Assembly: GCA_022113835.1 (NCBI GenBank)
Contig: JAILWY010000026.1
Coordinates: 8,335,001-8,399,000, forward strand
Reading direction: 5' to 3'
Source: Atopsyche davidsoni
Taxonomy: Eukaryota; Arthropoda; Insecta; Trichoptera; Hydrobiosidae
Length of the DNA stretch: 64,000 nucleotides
The first letter of the stretch is position 1; every line of letters starts with the position of its first letter. Below the pieces are notes generated by a model, which saw nothing but the letters and a program-made list of their open reading frames with translations, did not search any database and had not been told where the DNA came from. Both the position numbers and the translations under genes were made by a program. Below, in pieces: positions 38,935 to 50,073 of this stretch.

Positions 38935-39045
38935 GGAATAATAACAGTGACGGCTGACAGAATAATACGCAGCCTCGCCGCGCGCGCTAAGTGGGCCCTC
39001 TGACGTCACGCCGCTCTCGACAATTGAGTCCCGATCAGGTTATCA
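38935..39045. promoter_or_regulatory. CpG-rich block with a perfect CRE
   Basis: TGACGTCA at 39001-39008 follows a CpG-dense run (GCCTCGCCGCGCGCGC). It is similar in setting to the CRE at 30935, and a third lies at 27002. Binding is inferred. Confidence 0.33.
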
Positions 39046-39829
39046 AAGTATCATATTTTCATACTAATTTTTTTTTAATTCGACTGCACATATCTTTTTT
39101 TGTTTCATAATACAATATGAGCTTTAGTAATTTTTTAATCCTAAACAATCTGTCACCAGTATAGTTAAATTTCTTCGTTTTAGTGCAATTTGATTGATTG
39201 TGTTATCTGTGGTGTTATAATAGTTTTTTTCGCTTCTTTTACGGATGATTATGACTTTTATGAGAAGATCATAGCCTCTTTTATTTTTTGTTTCAATATT
39301 TTTTTTTCTTTTTATAGTTTTTTTATATATTATATTAGTGAATAAGAATGTGACACCAATTTCTGTAAATTATTAATGAATCAACTACATATTATTTTTA
39401 TAAATAAACGAATAAAGCGTAAAATTTTCGAAATACAATAAAATATGCTGCATGAGTTTTTAAGTGAACCTTAAATAAGCTCCGAGTTAAAATAATTTGT
39501 ATGTTAGTGATTTTTTTCGTAGGTTTAACACAAAACATATTTTCTTAGGAGAAGCTGACCCACAGCTACTCCTACTACTGACGAGGTCTATGATCGAACT
39601 GCTTGTAGAGAAAATATTGTTCAGTATATATTCCGTGCGGATCACAATCTTCAGCTAAGAGGAAACGATTAAATACAGATGATATTATTAAAATATAAAA
39701 TACAGCTTTGAAGTGAAGTGTTTCGAGCGCCTCAGCAATATTCTTAAGGCTTTTATTTCCCGCAGTTAATTTATATTGTCGTTCTTCATATTTTAAAGCG
39801 CCTTCGACTACGTTTCATCTAAAGTACGC

Positions 39830-40035
39830 GTTTATCGCCGGGACTTGTCAGGCGTGATGGACAGCCAGTTGCCATGCAAAATTCATTAACCATCCAGTTC
39901 CTGCCGCGATAATTGGCAGCGAGCCCTGCGAGGGCTGTCAGGGGGCTGATGGTCCGCCTAACGTCTTCCTAACAGATTGCGCGGACCTGACGTGCCGCCG
40001 CGGACTATGCAGGTCTCCGCACATGGACATGGGAT
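39830..40035. other. High-complexity GC-rich block
   Basis: Contains an octamer-like ATGCAAAATTCATTAAC and a small hairpin, AGCCCTGCGAGGGCT. The composition contrasts with the flanks. No coding homology. Confidence 0.28.
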
Positions 40036-43000
40036 CTTCGCGCAGTTAATACTTCAAATAGCCTTTCAATCGTGCATCCTTACACGTAAATATGTTTTAA
40101 AAGTAATTTTTATTTCATTTGTGAAAATATTCTTCACAAGTTTTTTTTTAAATTTCACGCCTTTTCGGAAACCGTGTTTAGTTTTTACTATTAAAAATTG
40201 TTCGATACCAATACTGTTTTGTAATATAAGATTTAAATAAATTTACTTAAATTTTATATAATCGTATTCAAATAATGATAATAGGCGTCGATGGCGTGCC
40301 ATGTCTATACAAATCATGGTTAATGAAGTTGAAGCAGGCCTCTCGGAGCAAAATTTCGTCAGAAGAATTTTGCAATAATTGGGATTTCTATGCTGAGACT
40401 AGCCGTTACAACTTCTCTGCCAATTAGTAAAATATATAAATTTTAAGTGTGCTTAAAGTGCGAAACACCAGTGTAATAAATCTGTCAATACTTCTTTTAA
40501 GAAAAATGTTATTTGAAGAAGGACATCAAATGTGCATGCGTAAACATCTTAATACTGTTAATTTAAAAAAATCTTGAAACTTGGACCAACGCCCTTGACA
40601 GCTGCGGTACGAGTACCTAGTTTATCTGGCAATCGTGATTTCAACCATGTAATCATATGAAACATATGAAGTGATCAATAAATTGTCCATATTATATTAA
40701 TCTAAGGTTATAAAAATACAGTATTTAATTATAATTTTTCTGTTTTAAAATCTAAAACTCATATCATAATTTAAGAAACCTAATTACGACCAATTGATCA
40801 GATAATGTGAATATTTTAATTTTACTCGACTCACCAGCATATAATAATTTTGCACAACGAATTAATTAAAAAAAATGAACGCAACTCACACCAGATGGGA
40901 AATACAAAATCGGTTAATTTATGCGCAGTGATCGTTCAGTGTTTCTGTTTCAAGTATAAATTTCGGCGAATCCAATAATTTATCCGAAAACAAATCGATT
41001 CATACAAAACGTAATTTATGTCCGGGCCGCCGGCGTATCTAAGTATACGATTTCTGTATTTCTACAAAAGATAACATCTATTTGCATATATAAGTCATAT
41101 ATTTTCTCACTCATTATCCACTGCGAATCCCCGATTCAGCGCGGAGGTAAAAAAACCCGGCGGAGACGCGAGTTGATTTTTGCCCGAGTGGGAGGACGCC
41201 TTCTGCAATTGCTAATTTATCGCTCTGATTGATTGTTCTGCGCGCCAGAGGCGTGTAATCGATACCAAAACTATGAAAAATTAGCAACACAACTGACGAA
41301 TGCGCAATTGATTAATGAAGCAAGAATATGGATGCATATTTTTTGTTTGCTACAGGAACGCTTGAAACTCGCAGTAATGCGACAATGTCATCATCTTAAC
41401 AAATATAAATAGCTTATTTGTTTAAAACATTTGATTATTTTTACAGATTTATATACAAGGTTCTAAAAATTAAACCAGTTTTAAGGAATTTAAAATATTT
41501 TATAAGGTGCCTAAATCTCACAGGTTACACTGATGGCTCATTACTTTTTCGCGTATCATTGCACGCACGATGCTCTGAAAATATATTAAGCACAACTAAT
41601 TTTTTTTTTTTTATATTTGCGGTTAAGGATAAGTAATGCATTTAGTAATTTTCCATGCTGTAAGTTGTCATAAAAATGTTGGTCAAAAATACGTTATTGA
41701 CCAGGGATAAATCATTAAATATATTCGTTATTATAATGTATGTTTTTATAATTACACGTAATCGATATAATTTTTTTTGACAAATGAATTTGCACGCTCC
41801 TATCTAAACCCGTTGGCATGGCACTTTGACATTGATTAATCAAAAAAAAAACTTTATTTAACAAAATTTTATTCTCAGTAGAATTATAAAATTAAATCAA
41901 ATTGCATTAAATTATATAGTTTAAACTATATATTCAGATATACCTTACAGACGAGCAATGATGACTTGCGAATGAAAAAAAGTTATTGATGTTTCTTTAT
42001 ATAAAATATTTTGAGCTCTGTATATATATAATATGCCGTGTGGTTTTTACATACTTTTGAAGGTTGTAATAAAATATATGAGTTTTACGTATGAAAGCGA
42101 GTTTATTTATATGAGTGCAATTATATGATATTTATTGCGTAAAAATAAACAAGATCCATGTAGAGGTAGGCCATTAGTTGCGTGGTGATTGATGTCTTTT
42201 GCAAACGAGAGCGGTGCATCAGTCATTCCCGCATGCAAATTGCAAAACAAAACGGACGCACGCTCCGCTCAATCCATTTGAATTTTAATTTCTAGTGTAA
42301 ACTGCTTCCTGTATTCAATAAATTATATTAAAGGCCGCATAAAATCGGAACATTAACTTGTTTATGCTAATATATCTTAATAAAAAATAACCGTAAAATA
42401 TGCAAGCATTATAAGTAAAAAGAATTATGCGTTTTATATGTAACCAATAAACTCTCACTAAGAGTGTACAGTTTAAAGCAATCGGGTGTTATTGAAGCTA
42501 TTCGGTTTGTTACTTCTACGGAAATCGCATTTTTGTATACATTTAGATCGGAAAAAGTTTGAATGAGAAAAAGTTTGTTTTTCCCCAAAAGCTATTCTTT
42601 TCCTCGGAGCCCGAATACAAACTTTGCGGAGTTTTGAGATTACGTGGTCCGCATGCCAATATGTTTCGTGTCATCTGGATGAAATACGTGTCCCCAAGTA
42701 CGAGCACATGACAGCTGGTGTCTATTACGCACAGCCGCCGGACTCAGGATGATTTGCGTAAATATCATGTAATTCTGGTCTAATCCCAACACGGATGTGG
42801 TCTTATTCCCGCTCGTGCAGATTACAGGAAGTTGCTCCTCATTCAGGGTTATTCGAAGAACTCAGAGGAGCGAGACGTACTTCATGCCAATTAACCGAGG
42901 ACATTGATCCAGACTTAATCATTAAATTCATCAACCCCGCAATATTATATACAACGGGCGCCCTTAAGTGCCGTTTTTTTATAAAAATTATATCAATATA

Positions 43001-44329
43001 ATAGTTTATAATTCATAAGTACTTGTACATAAAGCCTTCTTTTAAATCCACGAATGGGTTAAAATAATCAAATAAAATATAACATTTTTGTTCTATTGTG
43101 AAAGTAATCCATTGGGTTTTTATTTTTAAGCATATAAGGTTACCTATTTTAACCGAGAACTATTATGACGCCTGATGAGGGAAAAGCGCGCAGTGAAGTC
43201 TACTTAATTACTAAGAAAGTAAATGCCATTTGTGTTAATTATATTTTCTACAGTGTATAATAGTCGCCATAAAATGCTATGGGAAAATGAGAAAAATTAG
43301 AAAGTCGGCGTATCCTGGAAATGTGATTTCAATAGAACTCATTTTTATTTATGCTCTGATGCAATTTAATAAACTAATTTTAACTGTCAACTTTTTGGCC
43401 AATTTACACCTGGCTGCCTTTAGAACTAGTGAGAGCAATTATAAGAGGTACCGTTTGTTATTTTATCAAATTACATTATCTTATTCCAATCCCATCCCTT
43501 ACACAAGCTCAGAAATATTTACAAGGATTACCATCGCTGTCTTTGTAAGGTCCCATATTTAAAATTTTAACATATATTTATTGTATTATTATTATTTACC
43601 AATAAACTGTAATTTTGTTGTAATAAATCAACTTAATGATAATTTCACAGTTTTAGGAGAGAGAAAAAAACACTTTTAAATACGTCTTGTTCTTGTCTCT
43701 GTTTTTACAACGAGGAAACCAGTAAGGATTTACAACATTGTAAAATCCACATAATTTATTTTCTCAACATTTATTTAATGTTTTCTAAAATTTTCCGCTT
43801 CTAAATAAGGACTCACAATAACCTCGCATTATATTACCACTTTATTGCGCTATAAATAAAGATTTCCTTTTATTTTATGGTTATTATGCAAGTGCTTATG
43901 TACATTTTTTCTCAGATATAAGACCAAACGTCAATAAATTTTTCGAATATTCGATATGTATATTTTTACAATTTACAATTTTTTGAATTCGCATGGCTTT
44001 AAATATTAATACCAAGAAAATGAAATTGCTTCGATTACGTAACCTTAACCCTTTCAGTGGCGGTGCTGCATTGAAGTACAACTCAAGTCACTGCCGCGGT
44101 TGTATAAGATTTTTTTTTTTAAAATCAATTTGAAACATTTATTTTGCTCGACAGCATGACATTCAAAAATGCTATTTCCAATATTGCTCAATGTTTTTAA
44201 ATAAAGCGAATTTTTAGAGATTATATTCGTGTCGTCCAGCTTTTGTGAAATATATGTCACATTCGATGAGTTTTCGTTTTTAATTGGTCAATATATGTCA
44301 TTATTTTTTTATCAAAATAATTAAAGCAT

Positions 44330-44960
44330 ATGATGTGTCAACAGGAGTCTAATAGCATCACGATTGACGCGACAGGTGCTTGTTGGATACAAAGTTGCAG
44401 AGAGATCTCCGCGTTTCGTTCGCCCGGGAGATACGGCGATGGAGAAGATCCGCCCTCGTTTAATTATATTAAATTAAAAAAAAACTAATTAAGTAATTAT
44501 TATTTTCATACTTTTATAATTCTGCGGATGCTAATCTGTGCCCAGACAGGAAAGTAGGAAGCTGCGGCATCCGCTCATTGTTTTCACGCGTGCGTCTTCA
44601 CGCGTCGCAATGAATCTTCATACAAATTATGTAGATATTATTGCTGGAGCGCGCTATTACAAAATTCAGAATTACACGAATTACGGCTCGGATTCCACCG
44701 GAATTGTGGAACGTGAGATCCAGCGCCGGCCCAAGGAGACGTCCCTAATTAGAATCCTGATAATGCGTCTGTTATTTTTGCCTAGTAGATAGCATCGTTA
44801 GTGACCAGGTGTGTCGCAAGCCGCGGCGAGCCCCGCACGAGAGCGCTCGGAATGCCGCGACTTTCGCAAGAGCTGTATGATGCATCCGCGACGCGATGAA
44901 GGCCATCCGCCCCGATCCTGCGATCCTTTGGTGCGACGTGTTTGTGAACAAACACTTGCG
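44330..44960. other. Broken series of CpG-rich blocks
   Basis: Three GC-richer blocks (about 44340-44460, 44520-44600 and 44670-44960) separated by AT-rich linkers. Overlapping open frames occur on both strands at 44772-45041, as expected for CpG-rich DNA low in stop codons. None has recognisable similarity or splice context. Confidence 0.28.
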
Positions 44961-45639
44961 AATAAGGGAGGAAATATGAACCGCTTTGTTTTCAACGCGA
45001 AATATATATTCATTTAACCTTGAAAATTTTTTTGTGACCAAAAATTTATTTTAGATATTGAAAAACTATTAATTATATAAGAAATTATTTTGAGTCCTGA
45101 TTTTTATAGTTAAAATTAAATTTTCTGCTTAGGAATCTCCATGTTTAAATGTGAAATAAACATTAGTTTTTTTATAATACAGAAAATGTATATTTTAAAG
45201 TCTTGATTTGGTTTAGCCCCAATCGCATTATTAAAAACAAATCACACATGCTTCTAAAAAAGAGATGTGAGTGTTCTTTTAATATTAAAAATAAAATTAT
45301 TGCTTAAGCATTTGATATAAAACATATAAAATTTTCGCAATATTTTTACTATGATATAAATTTCCTAAAAAGATTAAAATATTCAAAGGTTTTTCTAATT
45401 AAACCAAATATACATTTAATGTGTCAAACAAAGCCTTCCCAGTAGCATGTTATTTTATTGCAAAAATATGTATATGTTTTATTATTGTTTTTTTTTTGTA
45501 TCATACATAGTTCTGTGTAAAAAAAATGTAAATTAATACATATAATCTGTAGCCCTATTTGACTTCAATTAAAAATTTAAATACAAGCACAATCTAATCA
45601 TTTAAAATTAGCGGAGATTTACCTTGCGATAATCTCCTC

Positions 45640-45860
45640 GCATCTGCGATGGGCGTGGGGGGTCCTCGCGCGGCCCTGCCCCGGGGCGGCGCCTCCCCGC
45701 CCCCTCCCCCGCGGCAATCAATTTGTAGGGCCCCGCCAGGGCCGGCCCCGAGCAGAAGAACCTCCGACCCATTTATATTATTTTATAGCCCATATAGAAG
45801 AGCGGACGCGTCGACCTTGATCGATCGGCGGAGATCGGACATGACGATATGCGTGGGCTG
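45640..45860. other. Very GC-rich islet
   Basis: Among the most GC-rich stretches in the window, with C-runs such as CCCCGCCCCCTCCCCCGCGG. It abruptly adjoins AT-rich DNA. The open frame across it is proline- and arginine-rich and not credible as a gene. Confidence 0.32.
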
Positions 45861-46064
45861 CCTTACTTTGAGCATTTTTACCTTTTTGGGATAGCCATAT
45901 TGGCACATGACTATTTCGTGATGATGACCCCTCATGGTTTAATTTTTATGTTTTGTTCAAACATCGTTTCTTCAGATACAATAATAATTTTTCTTTTCCA
46001 TGCAGATAAATATTATCTGAATAAATTTACAAATAACGAAAAAATGTTATTTAAATAATGTATG

Positions 46065-46091
46065 CCGGCTGTAGTCTGTTACTGCAGCCGG
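46065..46091. repeat. GC-rich 11-bp stem-loop
   Basis: CCGGCTGTAGT at 46065-46075 pairs with ACTGCAGCCGG at 46081-46091 through 11 pairs, including one G-U, around the loop CTGTT. It stands out in an AT-rich setting. It is not a histone stem-loop and is too short for a microRNA precursor. Confidence 0.55.
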
Positions 46092-46729
46092 ATAAAAGTA
46101 TAATACGTATTTCTAAATGTTTTCAATGAAAAAAAATATCAAGCATCGCTAAGTTGTATCCGGAAAATAAAACGATTAAAATGTACATCGGCCATAACAG
46201 CGTTTCAAGTTAACTTTTCATCATGCTTCATGCTTATGGGATGCTTTGATAGACTGTAAACTTTTATCTTTATGATGAAAAAATATTTTGCTCTGAAGTC
46301 TTGAAAATGGTTATGCCTTGGGGTTGTGGTTGAGAAGGTATTGAATATTTTTTAAATAATTTATATTTTTTTATTAAAAGAATTTAATGTCAAATTATAA
46401 ATATTATTTGCAATTTTTCGGTTTAAGATCTTCATCTGAATTTTATAATCCTTAGAGGGACCTGGAATGTTTTGGATATATACGCAGTGTGATTAATTAT
46501 ATGTTGTTTTATTTATAATCAAACAGTATGGGTTTTTTGTGACCGTTTTCGGTTTTTCCTACAATAGTGACGCATCACGCCATGAATGTTTTGATTTATT
46601 TAAATTAATATCCATATTTTATATACTAGGTTGTATTTAAAAGGCTTCAAACCAAAAAATTGTATCTTTTCCTTGAATTTGAAATCATTTAACTTGTCTG
46701 ATCTTTTTGACATTTTCTGATTCAGATCT

Positions 46730-46815
46730 AGTTCTCCTTCTCCAAGTGCCTCTCCCCAGACGAGATTGGTGACCAATTAATTGAACATATGTTTGTCCAC
46801 AAAAAACAATACATT
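46730..46815 (-). repeat. Dispersed repeat family 1, copy D (partial)
   Basis: The reverse complement reads ATATGTTCAATTAATTGGTC, then ACCAATCTCGTCTGGG, then GAGAGGCACTTGGAGAAG. This matches the 3' half of copy B. The 5' CACTATT block is not evident, so the copy appears truncated. Confidence 0.55.
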
Positions 46816-47844
46816 ACAAACAAAACGGATCTGGCTAGCCTCACCTTGTTATTGCAATAGCTCCTAATGTAAACTGTGCAGATGATAGCATATTAACTTG
46901 TAATCTAAAATCTAATGGTTGCTTTTAATTATTCGATAGTACTTTGGAAAATTTCACGCCACACCGCCAACATTATTTTCAGAAGAAAACTAACCATGAA
47001 GTTGAGTAGTTAAAATAGTAGATACAATAGTGTTTTCAATGCGGCTGTAATAATGCTTAGAAAGTCATTTTCTCACTGCAGTAGATTCTTAGAGTGAGTG
47101 ACAATCGACGCACGATTAAGATTGAAATTGAAAAGATTTCAACAATTCCGCTTCCACACAGCTGAAGCGTAAAATTTACAATTGGTAAATGTAAAATGCT
47201 TTCGTGCATTTTGTTAGAAATTTTCATTTGTATTCAATTTATATAAACACGACCAATGTATATTTGAATATATTATTCTTCGTATTGCTTCAAGTTTAGT
47301 GAAAATGTTAATTTTTGAATATAATTTGTGAGCATCGTTCAACCTTTATGGATTGATTACATGTCCTCCTTGTTAATTACTCGTACAACTTTGTTGCAAT
47401 ATTCATTAGTGAAATGTCCATCTTAGGTATTAATTAAGCTCTTTAAAAAGTTGTTGGCACATGCCAGGCCGACATGACACTTAGGAATAAATTAGTATCC
47501 TCAGTAGAGAACTCACGGACTCACGAAAGTAAAAATAAAACTTCACCTTTATTCGAAGAGCAGGTAGAATAATGAATTTTGAGACTAAGCATTTAACTTC
47601 TTTCAGTGATGCGATGTTTGCGCCGACTTTTAAAATGTATTTCATTATTGTTTTTAGTTACGTTCATTGATAAATAATGTTGGTTTTCTTCATCATACTA
47701 TTTACTGAAATAATTTTGCATCCTTAATGTGGACCCTGCATTCCTCGGTTCTTTCTTGAGCGTATATAATATTTTGAGATCCAAATATTTCTTTGGGTCA
47801 TTAATGTATCACTTCGAATAAGCAGAGAAATAGGTGTTTATTAA

Positions 47845-47879
47845 TACATACATACACACACACACATATATATATATAT
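47845..47879. repeat. Compound (CA)n(TA)n microsatellite
   Basis: ACATACAT followed by a CA run and then a TA run. Confidence 0.9.
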
Positions 47880-49690
47880 TATGATGTTATGATTATTAAA
47901 TATATCTCAAACAAATACATCGCACGTCCTGTTTGAATATGAGCGAATTATTGATAAATGGTTGTTGTAATCATTACTTATTAATCATTAAATATGTTCA
48001 AAATAATTGAATTGCACATAACATACGCATATTTCAGCTGTACATTATATTGTATTTTTCATTAGCAATAAAGTATAATTCAATTCGAAAAATTGAAAGC
48101 CTTCCCCCTTTTTCACGGTGTTTATAATTAAATTAATCAAATAGGCAGTGAATAATTTTCCCGGGGCCGCCCAGCCTCTCGTTACGGGAACCGCTCTGCA
48201 GTATGAGGGCAATTAATACTGTGCCTTTTTGCTCCTCTCCGCAAGGGTAGATTAATAATTTCTACGCCACGGCAGTAAAAGTAAGGAAAAACTCGTATCT
48301 ATTTTTATTGAATGCTAACGTGATGGGTGTACGAGATATTAATTTAAATTTTAATCTACCTCGGAGCTTTTAAATCCTCTGCGTATAAAACATAAAAATT
48401 TTGAGTGTACACATTTAGATTTTTTAAATTAAAATACGTGATCAACCGTCATAAAAATAAGTTAGGATATTTAGCTAAATATTTTTAATTAATGTTTTAA
48501 ATTACCTCAATTGAAAACAAGAATGATTAGTTTTATATATCGTATCAACGATATTTTTAGAATATACATGTGTTTAATTTTTTATAAAATGTTTTTAAAT
48601 CTAGTCGTCAGATTTATACTTAGTCAAAAAGTTTGTTTTGATAACTTTTTTGATCCGGAAAAATTTCTTTATTATATTACATATATATTTAAAATGATGC
48701 TTTTGAATGTTGATTTGTCAGTAGAATGACCTCAAAGCATAAGCGGGGTAAAATAAAAATATTGTTTTTCATTTTATACTTCTAACTAATTGGGAGTTTA
48801 AAAATTATATATCTTTACATGTATTTGAATTTAAAAACAATTTAAAACAAGGTTAATGCTTGTGGACTGAATTCTCCTGAAAACCTGAAATCTTTCGAAG
48901 CCACGAAGCTAGACGTGGTAGTTTAAGAGGCATTGAAGCAAATGTGTGATTGTAGGTTTATGTTTGGTCTGTTGGGGAACGTTACTTTGCGCCCTGTCCA
49001 GTGTGCCGGGTTGGGTAGCTCTGCTCGAGTCGCTCGTGAGGCTCTGCTGAGACCTTAGACTCGGCCGCGTGATTATCTCGGCCTATCGCGAATCACATCA
49101 GATTGATGATAAAACATATTGCATTTTACAATAATGATTGTAATTATTCCGCTCCGTATTAACAGCACATATAAAATATACTAACGCTAATTATTAAGGC
49201 ACACATAATATACACATAACGTTGTTGCGAAAACCATACCTAGTATCAACTATAACGTAGCGATATACTGCACTTCGTATTATCGCTGAACGTGTACTTA
49301 CTACCGCGGTTAAGTCAACTTTATTACATTTAAAAATAAAACCAAATGGTTTTTAAATACTACTTATTATTAATCGTTGGTGAAAGCTCTTTCTCCCTGC
49401 GAATAAATCGTCAATCTGCAATATTGATAATAATAAAAACAAAAATTACGATGACTTAAAAGCGGATAGCTTTTACAAATCGAGATAAAATTAGTTATCT
49501 ACAAGAACCATAAGATTTTTTTGAAAATAGGTGAGGAACTTAAAATACATATTTATCACTATTTTCTCCTATTTGCAGTGAGTTATTTTATTTGTTGATT
49601 TTGCAAAACCGAAAAAGGAGTAGGTTTATTTTTTGTAGTTGAAATAGTAGAATTGATTATTACAGCATCATGATTTTGTCATCATATTAT

Positions 49691-49723
49691 TCTAATGATT
49701 TTGTTTCTTTGTTACAGGTAAGT
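49691..49723 (+). other. Candidate recursive-splicing (ratchet) site
   Basis: The segment has, in order, a branch-point-like TCTAAT at 49691-49696, a T-rich tract (TTTTGTTTCTTTG), the acceptor TTACAG ending at 49717, and immediately the donor GTAAGT at 49718-49723. Acceptor and donor share the junction CAG|GTAAGT with no exon between them, which is the consensus of Drosophila zero-nucleotide ratchet points. Splicing of the PH exon to this point would recreate a donor at the exon end (CAC|GTAAGT) for a second splice. Recursive sites are known in the Drosophila osp gene, which raises the prior. The other plus-strand AG-GT junctions I inspected lack the pyrimidine tract or a proper donor. The structure is seen; its use is inferred. 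Confidence 0.75.
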
Positions 49724-49765
49724 CTTCAATTTACACCAATAATTTGAATGATGGCAATGCTGTAG
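49718..49765 (+). other. Possible cryptic RS-exon (48 nt) after the ratchet site
   Basis: The segment runs from the ratchet acceptor to a second strong donor, TGTAG|GTAAGTATA, at 49766. Read in phase 0, as dictated by the PH exon, it gives nine codons (VSLQFTPII) and then TGA at 49745-49747, so inclusion would truncate the protein. One other frame, skipping two bases, is open throughout, so an in-frame coding microexon is possible only if an unseen upstream exon changes the phase. The length is a multiple of three. Ubx microexons and vertebrate RS-exons have a similar layout: the regenerated upstream donor competes with the exon's own donor. Confidence 0.55.
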
Positions 49766-50051
49766 GTAAGTATACTTATTATGATTCGTTTAATAATTAT
49801 TTAAATATATTGTATGTATGTGTTTATATTTATAAATGTCCTATCGTTTAATATAACTACAGTTCGCAATAAAGAGTGGAGGTACAACAATTTAAATTTT
49901 AAAAATATTTCCGGAATTAAGTTCTTTTCGTAATCAATAATGCAACAACTATATATCAAGTCTTAAAATTTTTAATACAAATCGCATATGTCATACAACC
50001 AAATGTAAGACATTACAATTTATTTTATATAGCGCTGTATTTCTTACGAAT

Positions 50052-50073
50052 TATATATATATATATATATATA
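50052..50073. repeat. (AT)n microsatellite, 22 bp
   Basis: Short uninterrupted AT run about 290 nt downstream of the candidate RS-exon. Confidence 0.9.

Larger units (their letters stand above)
17683..49717 (+). other. osp: Downstream osp intron, first segment up to the candidate ratchet point
   Basis: This is 32,035 nt of apparent intron between the PH-exon donor and the candidate recursive site. I searched the plus strand for an acceptor followed by the expected continuation of the PH domain (a Pro-x-Thr-Val/Ile-Pro-Gln type sequence) and saw none. Repeats, islets and hairpins inside it are listed separately. Stretches such as 18480-19770, 20220-22280, 26050-27780, 31160-32400 and 37210-38890 are AT-rich, and I see no gene or RNA in them. 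Confidence 0.65.

Noticed and set aside
44772..45041. Three overlapping open frames on both strands as a gene
   Set aside because: CpG-rich DNA has few stop codons. No homology, splice signals or start context supports any of the frames.
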